In this document: in pieces, positions 11,101 to 22,800 of the stretch
Layout: every line of letters starts with the position of its first letter
Position numbering within the stretch: the stretch's first letter is position 1
Assembly: GCF_000003605.2 (NCBI RefSeq)
Contig: NW_003143300.1
Location: 25,426 to 54,586, forward strand
Direction: 5' to 3'
From: Saccoglossus kowalevskii
Lineage: Eukaryota; Hemichordata; Enteropneusta; Harrimaniidae
Length of the DNA stretch: 29,161 bases
Made by a program: the position numbers and the translations under genes
Notes under the pieces: model-generated
The model's input: only the letters and a program-made list of their open reading frames with translations
Told to the model about the DNA's origin: nothing
Database searches by the model: none

Positions 11101-12870
11101 TTTTTAAAGAATGCGTTTTTTTAAATCTAATATATTCTTTTAAACAAAATCTTAAACACTGACAATTATAATTATCGATTAAATTAAGTCAGGTATTATT
11201 AATATCTTGTGATAGTCTGGCCTGACTATGGATGTCACGTACACGTTATACACCTTTTCTAGTTTCCACGGACTTTGTACAATGTCTCATGCCGTGCAAG
11301 GAACAAACAACCACCAAATACTTGTAGACACTTGTCTACCTTGGCAATATCTTTCAACAAAACACTCAAGTTAAAAACATATTTGACACTCAAGACATTA
11401 AAATAAATTCAAAACCTGTGGATACAAACTTTGCACAGAAAATGAACAGGAGACTCTAACGGACCAATTACCTTTAAGAAGAATCCCAGAGGTGCTATCA
11501 GATGAATGATGCCCTGCTTTTGTGATACAAGAGTGAAGACTATGATGTCAGAGTTGTTGTTCAATTGAACTTTACTCCAGAAGAATTATCAATTCCTGAA
11601 GGCAAGGTGTGCCTGGTTTCTGAAGAATCTAGCATGATCCAGTCAATTATTAATAAAGACAGTTGTCTGTGATGAGCACCGTCAAGCAAATTATCGATAG
11701 CATGCTGGCACGTCTCTATCAGAAAGACTCAACTGTTACACCATTCAGAACCTCCTTGCGATATTATTACTTGCTAATGAAATAAGTGAACAGATATGAA
11801 TAAGCAATATTCCTTCATCACCTTGACTCACAAACATCACTTAGTCACAAGCATGAATCTTAGCCTTTTGTTACCAGGGAGATGTAGATCGCATTTAAAA
11901 TTTACTCAAGAGAAAATACTTTGAATATCAGTCCAATGATCAACATAAGAATTGCAAACAACTGGGGTTCACCTGAGATTATACAATGGCATGCTGAAGA
12001 TGATGCTTAATTTACAAGATGAACTTTGCACAGGGAAACTGCTACGCTGACATTTATCTCTACAAACCTGAAGGAGCAGAGACTGTGACAAGGTACAGGC
12101 CAGCACGGAATATTTACTTGCTATACAGTTAAAGAAAACTAAATGATATTTTAAATCATTTTTCAAGACTTAAAAATAAATTTTAATATTTTAAGCAAAA
12201 TATTTTTTTTAATAAAAGGTCAAATTAAGAGTTGAAATCTGGGTAAGACACTTAAATTGCTTCTCCATTATACACCTTAATGATAATACTCAATTCTATT
12301 GTGCATCAAAAGCTGATTGACAACTTTTATTATTAAGCATAGAATTAAGAAAACTGATAAGATGACATGCTAGTTGTCCTTTTATGATACGCAAATTAAG
12401 TATTTTCAATTTCCATGGTGAAAGCTTTCAGCCAAGAAAAATGATATTCTTTCCTTTTGTTATCCCAGGGTTTAATTACTTCCTCAAACCTCCCATCTGT
12501 TCTCATCTCTTTGCTCCCCCACTGCCTTGAAAGGAGGTAATCAGGCATAAGAAAAGAATTAATTCAGTTTCTTCAATACATGTTTCCCCCCAATCGAGGG
12601 CAATGGTTAACTCAAAACACCAAGAACAATTCACCCACCCTCCTTTCAACAACAATTTCAGTTACTAAAAATGTTGTGAAATGTATATATTATATGTTTA
12701 AGGCCAAGACCTTTAATTAAAAGACCGAGTGTTCACCTTCAACCGGGAAATATCGTTTAACTCCACGTAGACTTATAATGTAATCATAACATACTAGGAA
12801 TTAAATCCATAAGCACTATAAACAGTTATTAATTTGTACAATTGTTTGATTTCTAAAGAATCGGAAATGC
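8161..12870. other. Upstream region of Prox, no coding sequence seen
   Basis: This stretch presumably holds Prox 5' UTR, promoter and enhancers and possibly a non-coding first exon. No open frame resembles a protein, and no clear inverted repeats were recognised. A weak short repeat occurs at about 10400-10455, where ATTACT followed by a GGGGG run and an AGCA occurs twice, about 33 bp apart. Confidence 0.5.
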
Positions 12871-12899
12871 TAAATTGAAGCAACAAAAGCGAAGAAGAC

Positions 12900-13798
12900 T
12901 GCTAAATTAACCAGGCGGCTCTTCCGCAAAAAGCACATGGGTCGCCACATTACGGCATTGCAATAACGTAGAGTGGGATGTGGCAGGTTTCGTCTCTCGG
13001 TCGACGCTGCCGCGGAAAAAAAAAAAACATTCAAGAAACCGAAGAGTAACAAAAATTACGCCGATCCATACAATTTGAGATCAAATCAATATATTCAATC
13101 AGATATTGCCTGCAATATAGAATTAAAAAAGATCCTATTTGCACAAAAGAAATTATAGAATATTCGACAAAGACTCTACGTCTTTCCATCAGTTCGCTCT
13201 CAGCTCCACGTATTGGTCCGTGGGCAAAACGTCGCTTCCGGGTTTCTCGCCAGTCGATGAAAACCCTCAAGCACGCAGTTTGTTGGACCAAATTAGCGGA
13301 GAAATTCTTTTGATTACGCGCTTAAAGCGCTGTTATTCAAGACAGCTATATAATAATAAGCGATGCGTGTGAAAATATTGCCATCATCATCACTTGCCCA
13401 CGTAGCAGACATAGACAAAGGAAATTCTGCCAATGTTATCTCGAAGACACGATGCAAAACCATTACAAGTAATTGCGATATACAGCGGAACTAAATGATC
13501 AAAATATTTGTTCACGTCTGCAATGTTCAAAACAGTCATTCTCGTAACCAAACTAGCGGTTACTCACCTAATGTTTTGCATTTTCCGGAAGAAAGGCAGG
13601 TGCAAAGATAACAACCTGCAGAAGAAACCACGAAGAAACCTTATTTCCCAGCACCGTTCTGTGCGCATGTACAGGCTCTTTCGCAGACTTCTTTTAAATG
13701 GCTACTTATTCAACGAAACCCTTTCTCTTGAACAAGGACAAAATAACCTCGATATCAAAGTGCAATAGTGGTACGCATGCGTACGTGTACCGGCGAAT
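12900..13798 (+). promoter_or_regulatory. Likely DLST promoter / divergent intergenic regulatory region
   Basis: This region is richer in CpG than its flanks. It holds an ATTGG (inverted CCAAT) near 13212, and ETS/GABP (NRF-2) type cores: CTTCCGG at about 13234 and CCGGAAG at 13585-13591. GTGCGCATGT is at 13661-13670, and the palindrome TACGCATGCGTA at 13772-13783, close to the NRF-1 consensus, lies just 16 bp before the DLST start codon. No TATA box was seen. NRF-1 and NRF-2 motifs are typical of nuclear genes for mitochondrial proteins (established knowledge). The transcription start itself cannot be seen, and whether Prox also starts here is unknown. Confidence 0.5.
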
Positions 13799-13876
13799 AT
13801 GTTCTCGTCCAAAATCATTCATACGCGTAATATTCCGCGTTTTTTTCAACATCGACTTACGTTTTCTAGGTTACAG
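13799..13876 (+). CDS. DLST: DLST exon 1, mitochondrial presequence
   Basis: The 78-nt exon encodes [19 protein letters not shown] then LTFSRLQ, rich in Arg/Lys/Ser and free of acidic residues, as a matrix-targeting presequence should be. This ATG is the first in its frame after an upstream stop at 13766-13768. The donor is CAG/GTACTTG and the phase is 0, matching exon 2. Nothing in this part is conserved at family level, so the call rests on composition, splice sites and phase. Confidence 0.7.
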
Positions 13877-16800
13877 GTACTTGTAATGTTACTATATGTC
13901 ATTTTGATCGTCCCTGTGTCGAAACAAATAATTTTAGCCCACTAGTGCAAGTTGTATGCAGCTTGAACTTTGACCAAGACGTCAAAAGGATGCACTACTA
14001 AAAGTGCCACCATGGTAGCCTTAATCGATATTGCAAATAAACTTGAAGTTGAATGTGGTCTGCAACTTGGCAGGATATTTGTGGATGCTATTGGGTTTAG
14101 TGTAGTTTAATCACGTTGGAACTAATGCTTTGTTTACTATTTTAGAATCATTATCCTGTACAGAGACAATATAGTCTGCTTGCAGGTAAGTCATCTAAAT
14201 AATAAATCTTTAAAAAACATTCACCAGAAGTAAGATTTNNNNNNNNNNNNNNNNNNNNNNNNNNNNNNNNNNNNNNNNNNNNNNNNNNNNNNNNNNNNNN
14301 NNNNNNNNNNNNNNNNNNNNNNNNNNNNNNNNNNNNNNNNNNNNNNNNNNNNNNNNNNNNNNNNNNNNNNNNNNNNNNNNNNNNNNNNNNNNNNNNNNNT
14401 TTGTTGATTAGAATGTACGTACATTGGCATGTCCATGATAAAACTTAAAGGCAGCATTTCACTAGTACTATCAGATAGGAAAACATTTTCAAAAGGCCAT
14501 AGTTCTTCAGCAAACAAACTGACTTTGTTCCTGGACTGGAGTATTTCCTTTCTATATTATGAGGCTAATTCATGAAATTACATTAATGTCTTCAATCTAA
14601 CTTGTAGGAGCCTGCAGTTCAAGATTAGCAAAATGTACATCATGTAAAACTAGTAGGTATGTCAATGAATCAATGAGTTAATCTAAAATGTATGCTATTA
14701 TTCCTACCTTTTAAAAAAACACTGCATCCACCTAGTTGACTGGTGTTCATGTAATGAGTAATCCAATAGTGTTTCAGTTCTATCTAAACTATGCTATTTA
14801 TGACTTCAGATCACACTTACTGTCACCACTTGATAACTCTTTTCTTTGAAATCAAATGTCTCTGTATTCTATGTCCACAGCTGGTGCTTTAGAGGGGTTA
14901 CAGGTGGTGTCAACGATATTTTTTGTAGACAATTCCACAAGACAATAATTTTGTGTAAGTATTAACATTAAATTGTTTCCTCCTAGTATCTTAGATGCTG
15001 GTTTGACACCAAACTATTGCCACATGGTGCCATGCTTAAAATCTTATTTGTTCTCACTTTACAGATGATGAAGTCCGAATAGTTACAACACCAGCATTTG
15101 CCGAATCTGTAACAGAAGGAGATGTGAGGTGGGAAAAGGGTGAGACAATTTGAATGTTTTTATTTTACTCAGCATCTCAAATTCTGAGTTTCCACTCACC
15201 AGTTGCTGGCAACTTTAAGATTTTCCAACATCAAATAATGTAGCTCTTTCCAGACATGGCTTTAAAAAAATACAAACCATGAATTATTCTGTGAAGATGG
15301 TCACTGACAAGTATTAGTATTAGACATGTAGAAAAATTGTCTTGCAACACTTTTCTTTTTCCTCTTCTTCTTTCGATAACACTAATCCTCAGAAGCACTA
15401 ATGTGTATAGTGTTCCAGTCAGGAACATAGATAGACATTCTAGGAGCTTATGCAGAACATGTACAGAAGATACAAACAATGTGTCATTAAAAATGTCTTT
15501 GTATTATGTTTATTTCACATTAACTTTTGTCGGAAATGTAGATTTCAGACATTACATCACGTGATCGTGAGCTTTGCCTTTCTATTGTAAAACATTCCTA
15601 GAAAGCAACGCATCAAAAGGTCAATTGTAGTTCGTGTCTATGATTGCATAATCCCTATGACATGACATTGGTTTTACCTTTATTTGACAAAATCTCAACT
15701 TTAAAGTTAATTATTGTCAAAAATATAACATTAAATCACTGCTGTTATGTTCATAGTCACATTCAATTTGGTACTACATAATCAATCTATTGTATTTATC
15801 TGGGTAAGAGCCCAGGGTCCTGAACATAGGGATGGGCTTATGCCTGGACATCCCCTGCAAAAAAAAACGAAAATTGACAACACGCAGATTGAACTGCGGA
15901 AGGGAATAGAATGGCAAATGAAACCATGCTACAGAAATGAACACTATGCAACATTAGAAGTATAACAAAAATAATTTATTGCTTATAATGTGACAAATAA
16001 ACCAGAAATATTAAAAATCAACAGTGAGGAATCATTTGAATTAGGATTTCTCCTCCGACAAACACGCTCAACACGCGTGAACTCAAAATGAACTATAATG
16101 TCAGGGGTTGAACTGCATAAAATTATTTCCGGTTTTAATGAATTATGAATCAACTGTCATACAATATCAATAATAATTTACAAATGTACACAGTAAAAAA
16201 AAAAAAACTTCTCAAAATCATAACTGTCAGTCAAAACCATCAATGTCCAAGTCGGTGTCACTGTCTCCGTCAAACAAAATTTCTACAGCCCTGGCTTTGC
16301 CACAATTTGGACTTGGCACTTTTAATCCACGGATTTCGCTGTCTGCCAACTTGGAATATTTAATTCATGTCTAATAACATCATAAGAGACAAGAAAAATG
16401 GGGTTGCGACTTTACCGGTACTACAAATTATGGCACACAATGCTTTTGTTTACAGTCTGCCAATCATCTTTGACCTTTAAGCATCTGCTTTACTGATTGG
16501 CTAAAAATGACATCATTACTAGTGTTTCATCATAGAGGTCAACACCTGCAGTTGGACCACCCAAAACGAAAGAAACTATTGCAGAAGCTAATCTAAAATT
16601 GTATACATTTTTTTCTAGCTGGATTAAAAAGTAGACCGCGCATCTTTCTCCAAAAAAATCACATTAACGAACCTCGTGCGCCAAATATAGTTTTGTTTTT
16701 TTTTTCATTTTATTAGTAACGAAAGTATATTCTAAATAAAAGAGGTTTTAAATAACAACGAACGCAACTGCATTGCTTAGTAGCAAATGATCGTGGTAGC

Positions 16801-19800
16801 GCAATCCGGTCATGCTGCGTTTTACAATTGTTGATTATTACCTAGTAATGATTATAATAACATGCAAAAAATAAATTCGTTATAAATTGCAAATAAATTT
16901 CAACTTATTTCATCGTAAGCAAATGATTCTAATCGCATTTTAAACGCTCGATGCTGTAGAAATGAATATCCACCATGTTTGACCTGAGATAGTGTTCTTT
17001 GACCTGAGAGGTCAAATCACTAATTAACCAATGAAAACGATGGATGATGCCAACGTGTTCAAATTATCATAGAACATTTAAATATGTTAATATTATTGAA
17101 CCTGTGCGGAAGAGATTTGCCGATGTTGTTGTACGATCTTTTGGCTTGGATTTCGATTGGAAAGCGGCATGATTTGTTTTTTAAATAAAAAAATTAGTTG
17201 TTTTCAAAAGATAAACTGAGCATTTAAAGAATAATTAACATTATTTACAGCGAAGCTAACCCATTCACGCTAGTCGTAATAAACATCAATACTCTTGATT
17301 AGGCGTCAATGACTACGGCGAAACTTTTAGGCATCATAAAAGATTAAAATAACACCTTAAAATACTGCCGAAAAAAACACCCTGGGCAATTTCTTGGTCC
17401 CATTTTATTTTTTTAAAACTCGAACTGCCGTTTAACGGCCCTGGTTGAATTAATAGCAGAATCCGGAATATACTCTACTTGGGTCTTTAACACATGTATC
17501 TATTGTAAGGAAACACAAAATCAGTTTTAGTGGGCCGTTTGAGAGATCCTCACAAAGACTCTTATCAGTGTGAACGCAATAGAACTTGCTACATTATATC
17601 CGATTTAGCTGAAATGTATATTCGAGAGTGACTTGTCAACATTGCAAACCAGTCAGGTTGAAATTGAAACTAGGTACCCTCTCAACTCAAATCTGTCTTT
17701 ATATATTTGACATGTATTTGGCTGATCTTTTATTAGTCCCCGTTCGGACGAAGTCCGAAAACGGGGACTTATAATTCGGTCTCCGTGTGTCCGTGCGTCC
17801 GTCCAGAGTCATATCTCAGAATCCCTTGGACCGATTCCGTTCATTCTTTGCATGTGCCTAGTACTTTATGTGGGACATATGCACATGTAGTGGTTTAGTG
17901 ATTCGATTCAAAATGGCCGACTGGCAGCCATCTTGTTTTTTGAAAATGTTGTATTTTGGACATGCTTTGTCAGTTTTCATTCAAACTTGGTACATAGATT
18001 ATACATGTTAGGATAAATGTCCATGATGATTTATTTCACAATTGGATCAAAGATGGCCGACTGCAGCCATCTTGTTTTTTGAAAATGTTGTATTTTGGAC
18101 ATGCTTTATCAGTTTTCATTCAAATTTAGTACATAGATCATACATGTTAGGATACATGTCCCCGACCGTCCGTGAGTTCCTGAGTCTGTCCGTCCGACCG
18201 TCCGTCTGTCCGTCCGACCGTCCGTCTGTCCGTGCGTCAGTCTATCCAACGTCATATTTCAGAATCCTGTGGACCGATTCCGTTCATTATTTGCATGTGC
18301 CTAGTACCTTGTGTGGGACATATGCACATGCAGTGGTTTAGCGATTCGATTCAAAATGGCCGACTACAATTTGTTTCACAATATGGTCATGGATGGCCGA
18401 TTGACAGCCATCTGACTTTTTGGCCTTACTACTATATTTCCACAATTTATGTACCATTTTCATTCGTATTTGGCACATACATCATACATATCAGTGTGCT
18501 TCATAATCAGATCAAAGATGGCTGAATAACGGCTGTTTTTATTTTGGCCATATTACTATGACACGAAACACGTGTTTTGATGTAAATAAACAATCTGTTG
18601 TATACGCCACTTGGAACTCAAGTTTCAAGGACACACTCGCGACAACCCCTCCGCTTTAATATGACGAGCACAAAGAGAACTTAACGGGGACTGTGTCATT
18701 TTCAATGACTTGTTGAATGCTGATGCGTGAATAATGTCTTATTGATGCCATGAAGTGATTCATTTCATTTTGGGCTGCAAAGTGCATTGAGTTTTTCATA
18801 AAAAACTAAAACTAAGCTAGGCCACACCGACTTAATTGTATGGATGACATCCACGCGCACATTAGTTTTTGCCTTTTCTCAAAAAAAAATAAATAAAAAT
18901 CTCCGACGACGAGTCTCTACAGATCGGTTTTCTGTCCGGAACTTGCCGACTCATATTCTCGCAAAGCGCTGGCTTGTCGTAAAACTCTAAGGACTATCTA
19001 AAAACGTGCCAATTTTGTCGTAAATGATCTTCTGCACATGCATATTGCGTTGCCGGGAATACGTGAGCATAACAGTTCAGAGGAAAAACTGAGGGATTGT
19101 TGTAGACTGGTACGCAATTGACGTCGGCCAGGGAGATATGACGTTTACACAGCTATACGAGAGATTGGTTAAAGCTAACCCCTACTGTGTAGAGAGAAGC
19201 AAGCAAGGGCATTTCTGTATCATTGCAATGTTTTGTTAGTTATTGTCATAAAGTAGTGATATGTATAATTCTGCCTTGACTTGTACTGAAAATGATGTCC
19301 ATGTTGTACCTTGCATGTAGTGTTTTTGACTGAAGGTACTTCATCATGACTACGTGTACTAGAGCTTGTCTGAAATGGTTACACCTGTGACAGTAATACA
19401 GTACGAGATGTGTATATCAACATGTGCCTCCTACAAATAAAGACTTCTTGTTGTTTTTTGATACATTGTGTTATGTGGTCCAATTCGTAATAGCAGCTTC
19501 GTAGTCCTGTGGTTTTAGCAGGATTTTTTTTTTTTGGCAGGTTTTTTTTTTTTTTCGCCCTCTCGTATTAGTTTGGGGGTCTCCAGAGGATGTCATCCAT
19601 AAAATTAAATCAGTGTGGCCCTACCGTAAATAACAAAAATGGCGGAGATCAAAATTTGTATGTAGTTGCTGCTCAAGGAGAATGTTACTAGTGAAAATGG
19701 TTTCATCTCAAAATTGTTTTTGTTTAGTTTTTTTCATTAAATAGAATGACCCAGCCCCACACTTCTGTATCACTGCCAGTGATCACTTCAATACAGATGT

Positions 19801-22800
19801 TTATGAAATTAAGAAGTTCTCATTAGATACATAGTTATTTGTTCCAATTTTTTTTATAATGTTTGCTATTTGTATTACAGCTGTTGGTGACCATGTAGGT
19901 GAAGATGAAGTTATTTGTGAAATTGAAACGGATAAGGTTTGTCATACATTTATTGGCTTCCAGGAAACTGAGCTATATTTTCATAGCTCCTGTGTGTGTC
20001 TTGATGCATAGATGCTCTGGGCTAATGCGCAGATTCGATTAGGTTTTGGATTAAACTATACATATTAATTACCTAATTTGCATGATAATTAGCTAATTTT
20101 TAGCTGTTCTATGACTTGTATCCAAAGAACTATTCACTAAATTTTGATGAAACTTGGTACATAGACCATTCACAGTGATTAAACTGAATTTGAAGTTCAT
20201 TATCAGTAGCATGTCTAGTTATATGGTCATATCTAGAAAACAAAGCCAGAAACAGAAAGAGAGATGAGCATGTAGACTATGGCATTATTAATAATCTTTC
20301 CAAAATTGTCTCCACTTAATTAACTGACACCATATTATCTAATCAGTTGAATTCGTGTTTGTTTGTATGTATTATTATTCATTATCTTGTGTGGAATGGT
20401 TCTTCAATCCTACAGTAAAATATGTCCCTACATTCAAATCAAATGAAATTCAAATTTGTAATCACTGCACTTATTAAAAACTCTACCATGGTATGTTTCA
20501 ATGTTGTTCATTACTGTTTATAAACACTGACTGATCTATTGTGTACTTTTCAATGGTCAACTGTGAATATGTAATCAAACAGAAATCTAGCCTTAGACTC
20601 CCCTTATCAATATTTGTAAATTGACAATGAACATTTTAAAATGTGTGCACTTAAAGTTTTATCTGAATTGTGTTGTTTTTTCGTGATTGAATTCAAGCAG
20701 TGTGGCAACCTCAGACAAGTACATGTATATATTTTTGCCCAGTTTAGTCATTGTTCAATGAATAACTTTGTTTATTTGATTTGTACAGACATCAGTCCAG
20801 GTGCCTTCACCTGGTGCTGGCATTATAGAAGAATTATTTGCAGAAGATGGTGATACAGTAACTGCTGGTCAACAACTATTTAAAATTAAAATAACAGGTG
20901 AGACTGTTGTTGGTGCATCATTATCTGATTTGCTTGATGAATATTAGTTTGAAAAATTTGATATACATTGACTACAAGCTTAATTTTATTAAATTTATAG
21001 GCAATGCACCTGCCATGAAAACAGAAGCAGCAGCACCGCCGCCGCCAACGACACCCTCCCCCTCAGTACCACCACCACCACCACCACCAACACCACCTCT
21101 TGTACAGAGCAGTGGTGAGAGTCCTGTAGGTCCTATTCCTACAGTACCCCCATCAGTACCTCCTCTACCACAACAACCAATGTCATCTACACCAGGTAAT
21201 ACCAGAAGGTTTTTTGTAGACTTTAATTTGCAATATGACTGTACTATCTGCTTTCCATCATTGGTACAGCTTTGAGAAAACAAATTTAACTGTTCCATGT
21301 TTGATGTTCAGCATTGATATTAAGTATCTTAAAATTATTATTATGTATGTATTTTCCAGTTTCTAATGTAAAGCCACCAGGCCCACCACCCTCAGCTGTT
21401 GGGTCTTCTATGCCTGCAGTTTCTATGTCTCCAGTATCGGGTACAAGGTCAGAACAAAGGGTAAGGATAATAAACAATTATTTACTGAGGGGTTTATAAA
21501 TACCCACATTTAGCAAAAAAAATAAAGAAAAACTAAAATATATTTTAAATAATAAAGATGAGAAAACAAACTGTTTCAAAACAAGAGAGGAAAAACTGAA
21601 AACAATATAGTCGGCTATCTCAAGATAAGGTCATGTACATGCATTAGTAATCCAAACATTCACCAACAGAAATATGGCAAACAATCCAATTTACTTTTCT
21701 TTTTCTTTTTTTCTACTTGTATTTGCTTGTCAGTTTTTATTTTCCTGTGTGATATGGCATATGAAATTTGCAACTGTGACTAGCATAGATAAAATGAGCA
21801 GTGGCTCAAATTTGCACTTGTATATCAGCACTACCGGTAATAATAATATTTATTGCATCTTTAGAAATACGGTATTTGTATCAGTACAGTAGCAATAAAA
21901 GTATAAATAAGTATTGCAGGGTTTATTCATGGAGTTTCTTATGTAGTGGCAAAAATAGTATCTAAAATTTTCTCAATCAACATAATTTTGCGAAAATATG
22001 CCAATTGGTAATGTATGCTTAACTGCATTTCAAATATCAACAAAACTTCCAGTTTGCCGAGTCAGCAACTGTTAAAGGTATTTGACCTCTTAGTCTGTGC
22101 TAAGGAGCTGTGCATGAACGCAACTATTAAACTTATCCCAAATTATTTGTTTCTCCAGTATGTTTATGGACTTGATCATGACTGTACTCTGCTGAAACAG
22201 TGGAGTTATTTTAATTGTTGTGTCTGACAGCAAAGACACTAGAATTACGGCATCCATAAAAACCATGTACGGACATGTTTGTAAGTGTACAAACACAATC
22301 ACATATGAACGTCTTCCTTATTTGAAAAATGTATCCTACTTTTACTTAACATTCAAGTACATTGAATGCATTGACCTCTATACTGTCTTTGTGTATACTA
22401 GTACTTTTGCAACATGCACATACAGTTAATATTTCTCCATCTTTTATATTAAAGTATCATTGTGACTAACTAACTTTTGATGAATTAACACCAATTAAAC
22501 GTAAGTATGTTGTCCCTCTTTTTCAGGTAAAGATGAACAGAATGCGTATGCGTATTGCATATAGACTTAAAGAAGCTCAGAATACATGTGCTATGCTGAC
22601 AACCTTCAATGAGATTGATATGAGGTAGGTGTGCAACATGTGACAAACTTTTCTGCATTAAGTAGTTCCTTCAAATTAGCTGTTTTAATGGTAAAATCAT
22701 CCTATTGGGCACTAAAGATTGAATGTGTTTAAGATTTAGCTTTGGAAAGTTTAAGAGTGATTATAATCAGATATAAAATGATATGAAATATATTTTGGCT

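Larger units (their letters stand above)
15140..19880 (+). other. DLST: DLST intron 4 (4.7 kb, repeat-rich)
   Basis: This is the largest complete DLST intron, between exons 4 and 5 within the lipoyl domain. Most of it is accounted for by three mobile-element copies (about 15795-17395, 17735-18692 and 18820-19620). 15140-15790 holds nothing recognised. Confidence 0.9.

Noticed and set aside
13508-13768. Open frame with MYRLFRRLLLNGYLFNE as an alternative DLST presequence
   Set aside because: It is attractive in composition, but there is no good donor before its stop, whereas the 13799 start has good splice sites and phase.
13698-13876. ATG at 13698 spliced directly to 14881
   Set aside because: Phase is compatible and it cannot be fully excluded, but the product is long and less presequence-like, and exon 2 would be skipped. 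It is kept only as an alternative.
14012-14110. ATG in a perfect Kozak context (GCCACCATGG) as DLST start
   Set aside because: The frame closes after about 32 codons, is not presequence-like, and has no suitable donor joining exon 2 or 3.
17424-17440. GCCGTTTAACGGC palindrome as another hairpin cap
   Set aside because: Short stem without the inner stem, bulge and GTCC run seen in the two capped families.
18042-18525. Open frames of 97-99 codons across the GTCC repeat
   Set aside because: Low-complexity microsatellite ([15 protein letters not shown]) read through; no protein features.
19430-19445. AATAAA as the end of a captured transcript inside the 801-bp transposon
   Set aside because: No coding sequence upstream and no poly-A; the motif is expected by chance in AT-rich DNA.
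20972-21298. Minus-strand Gly-rich open frame over DLST exon 7
   Set aside because: It is the antisense shadow of the proline-rich linker.
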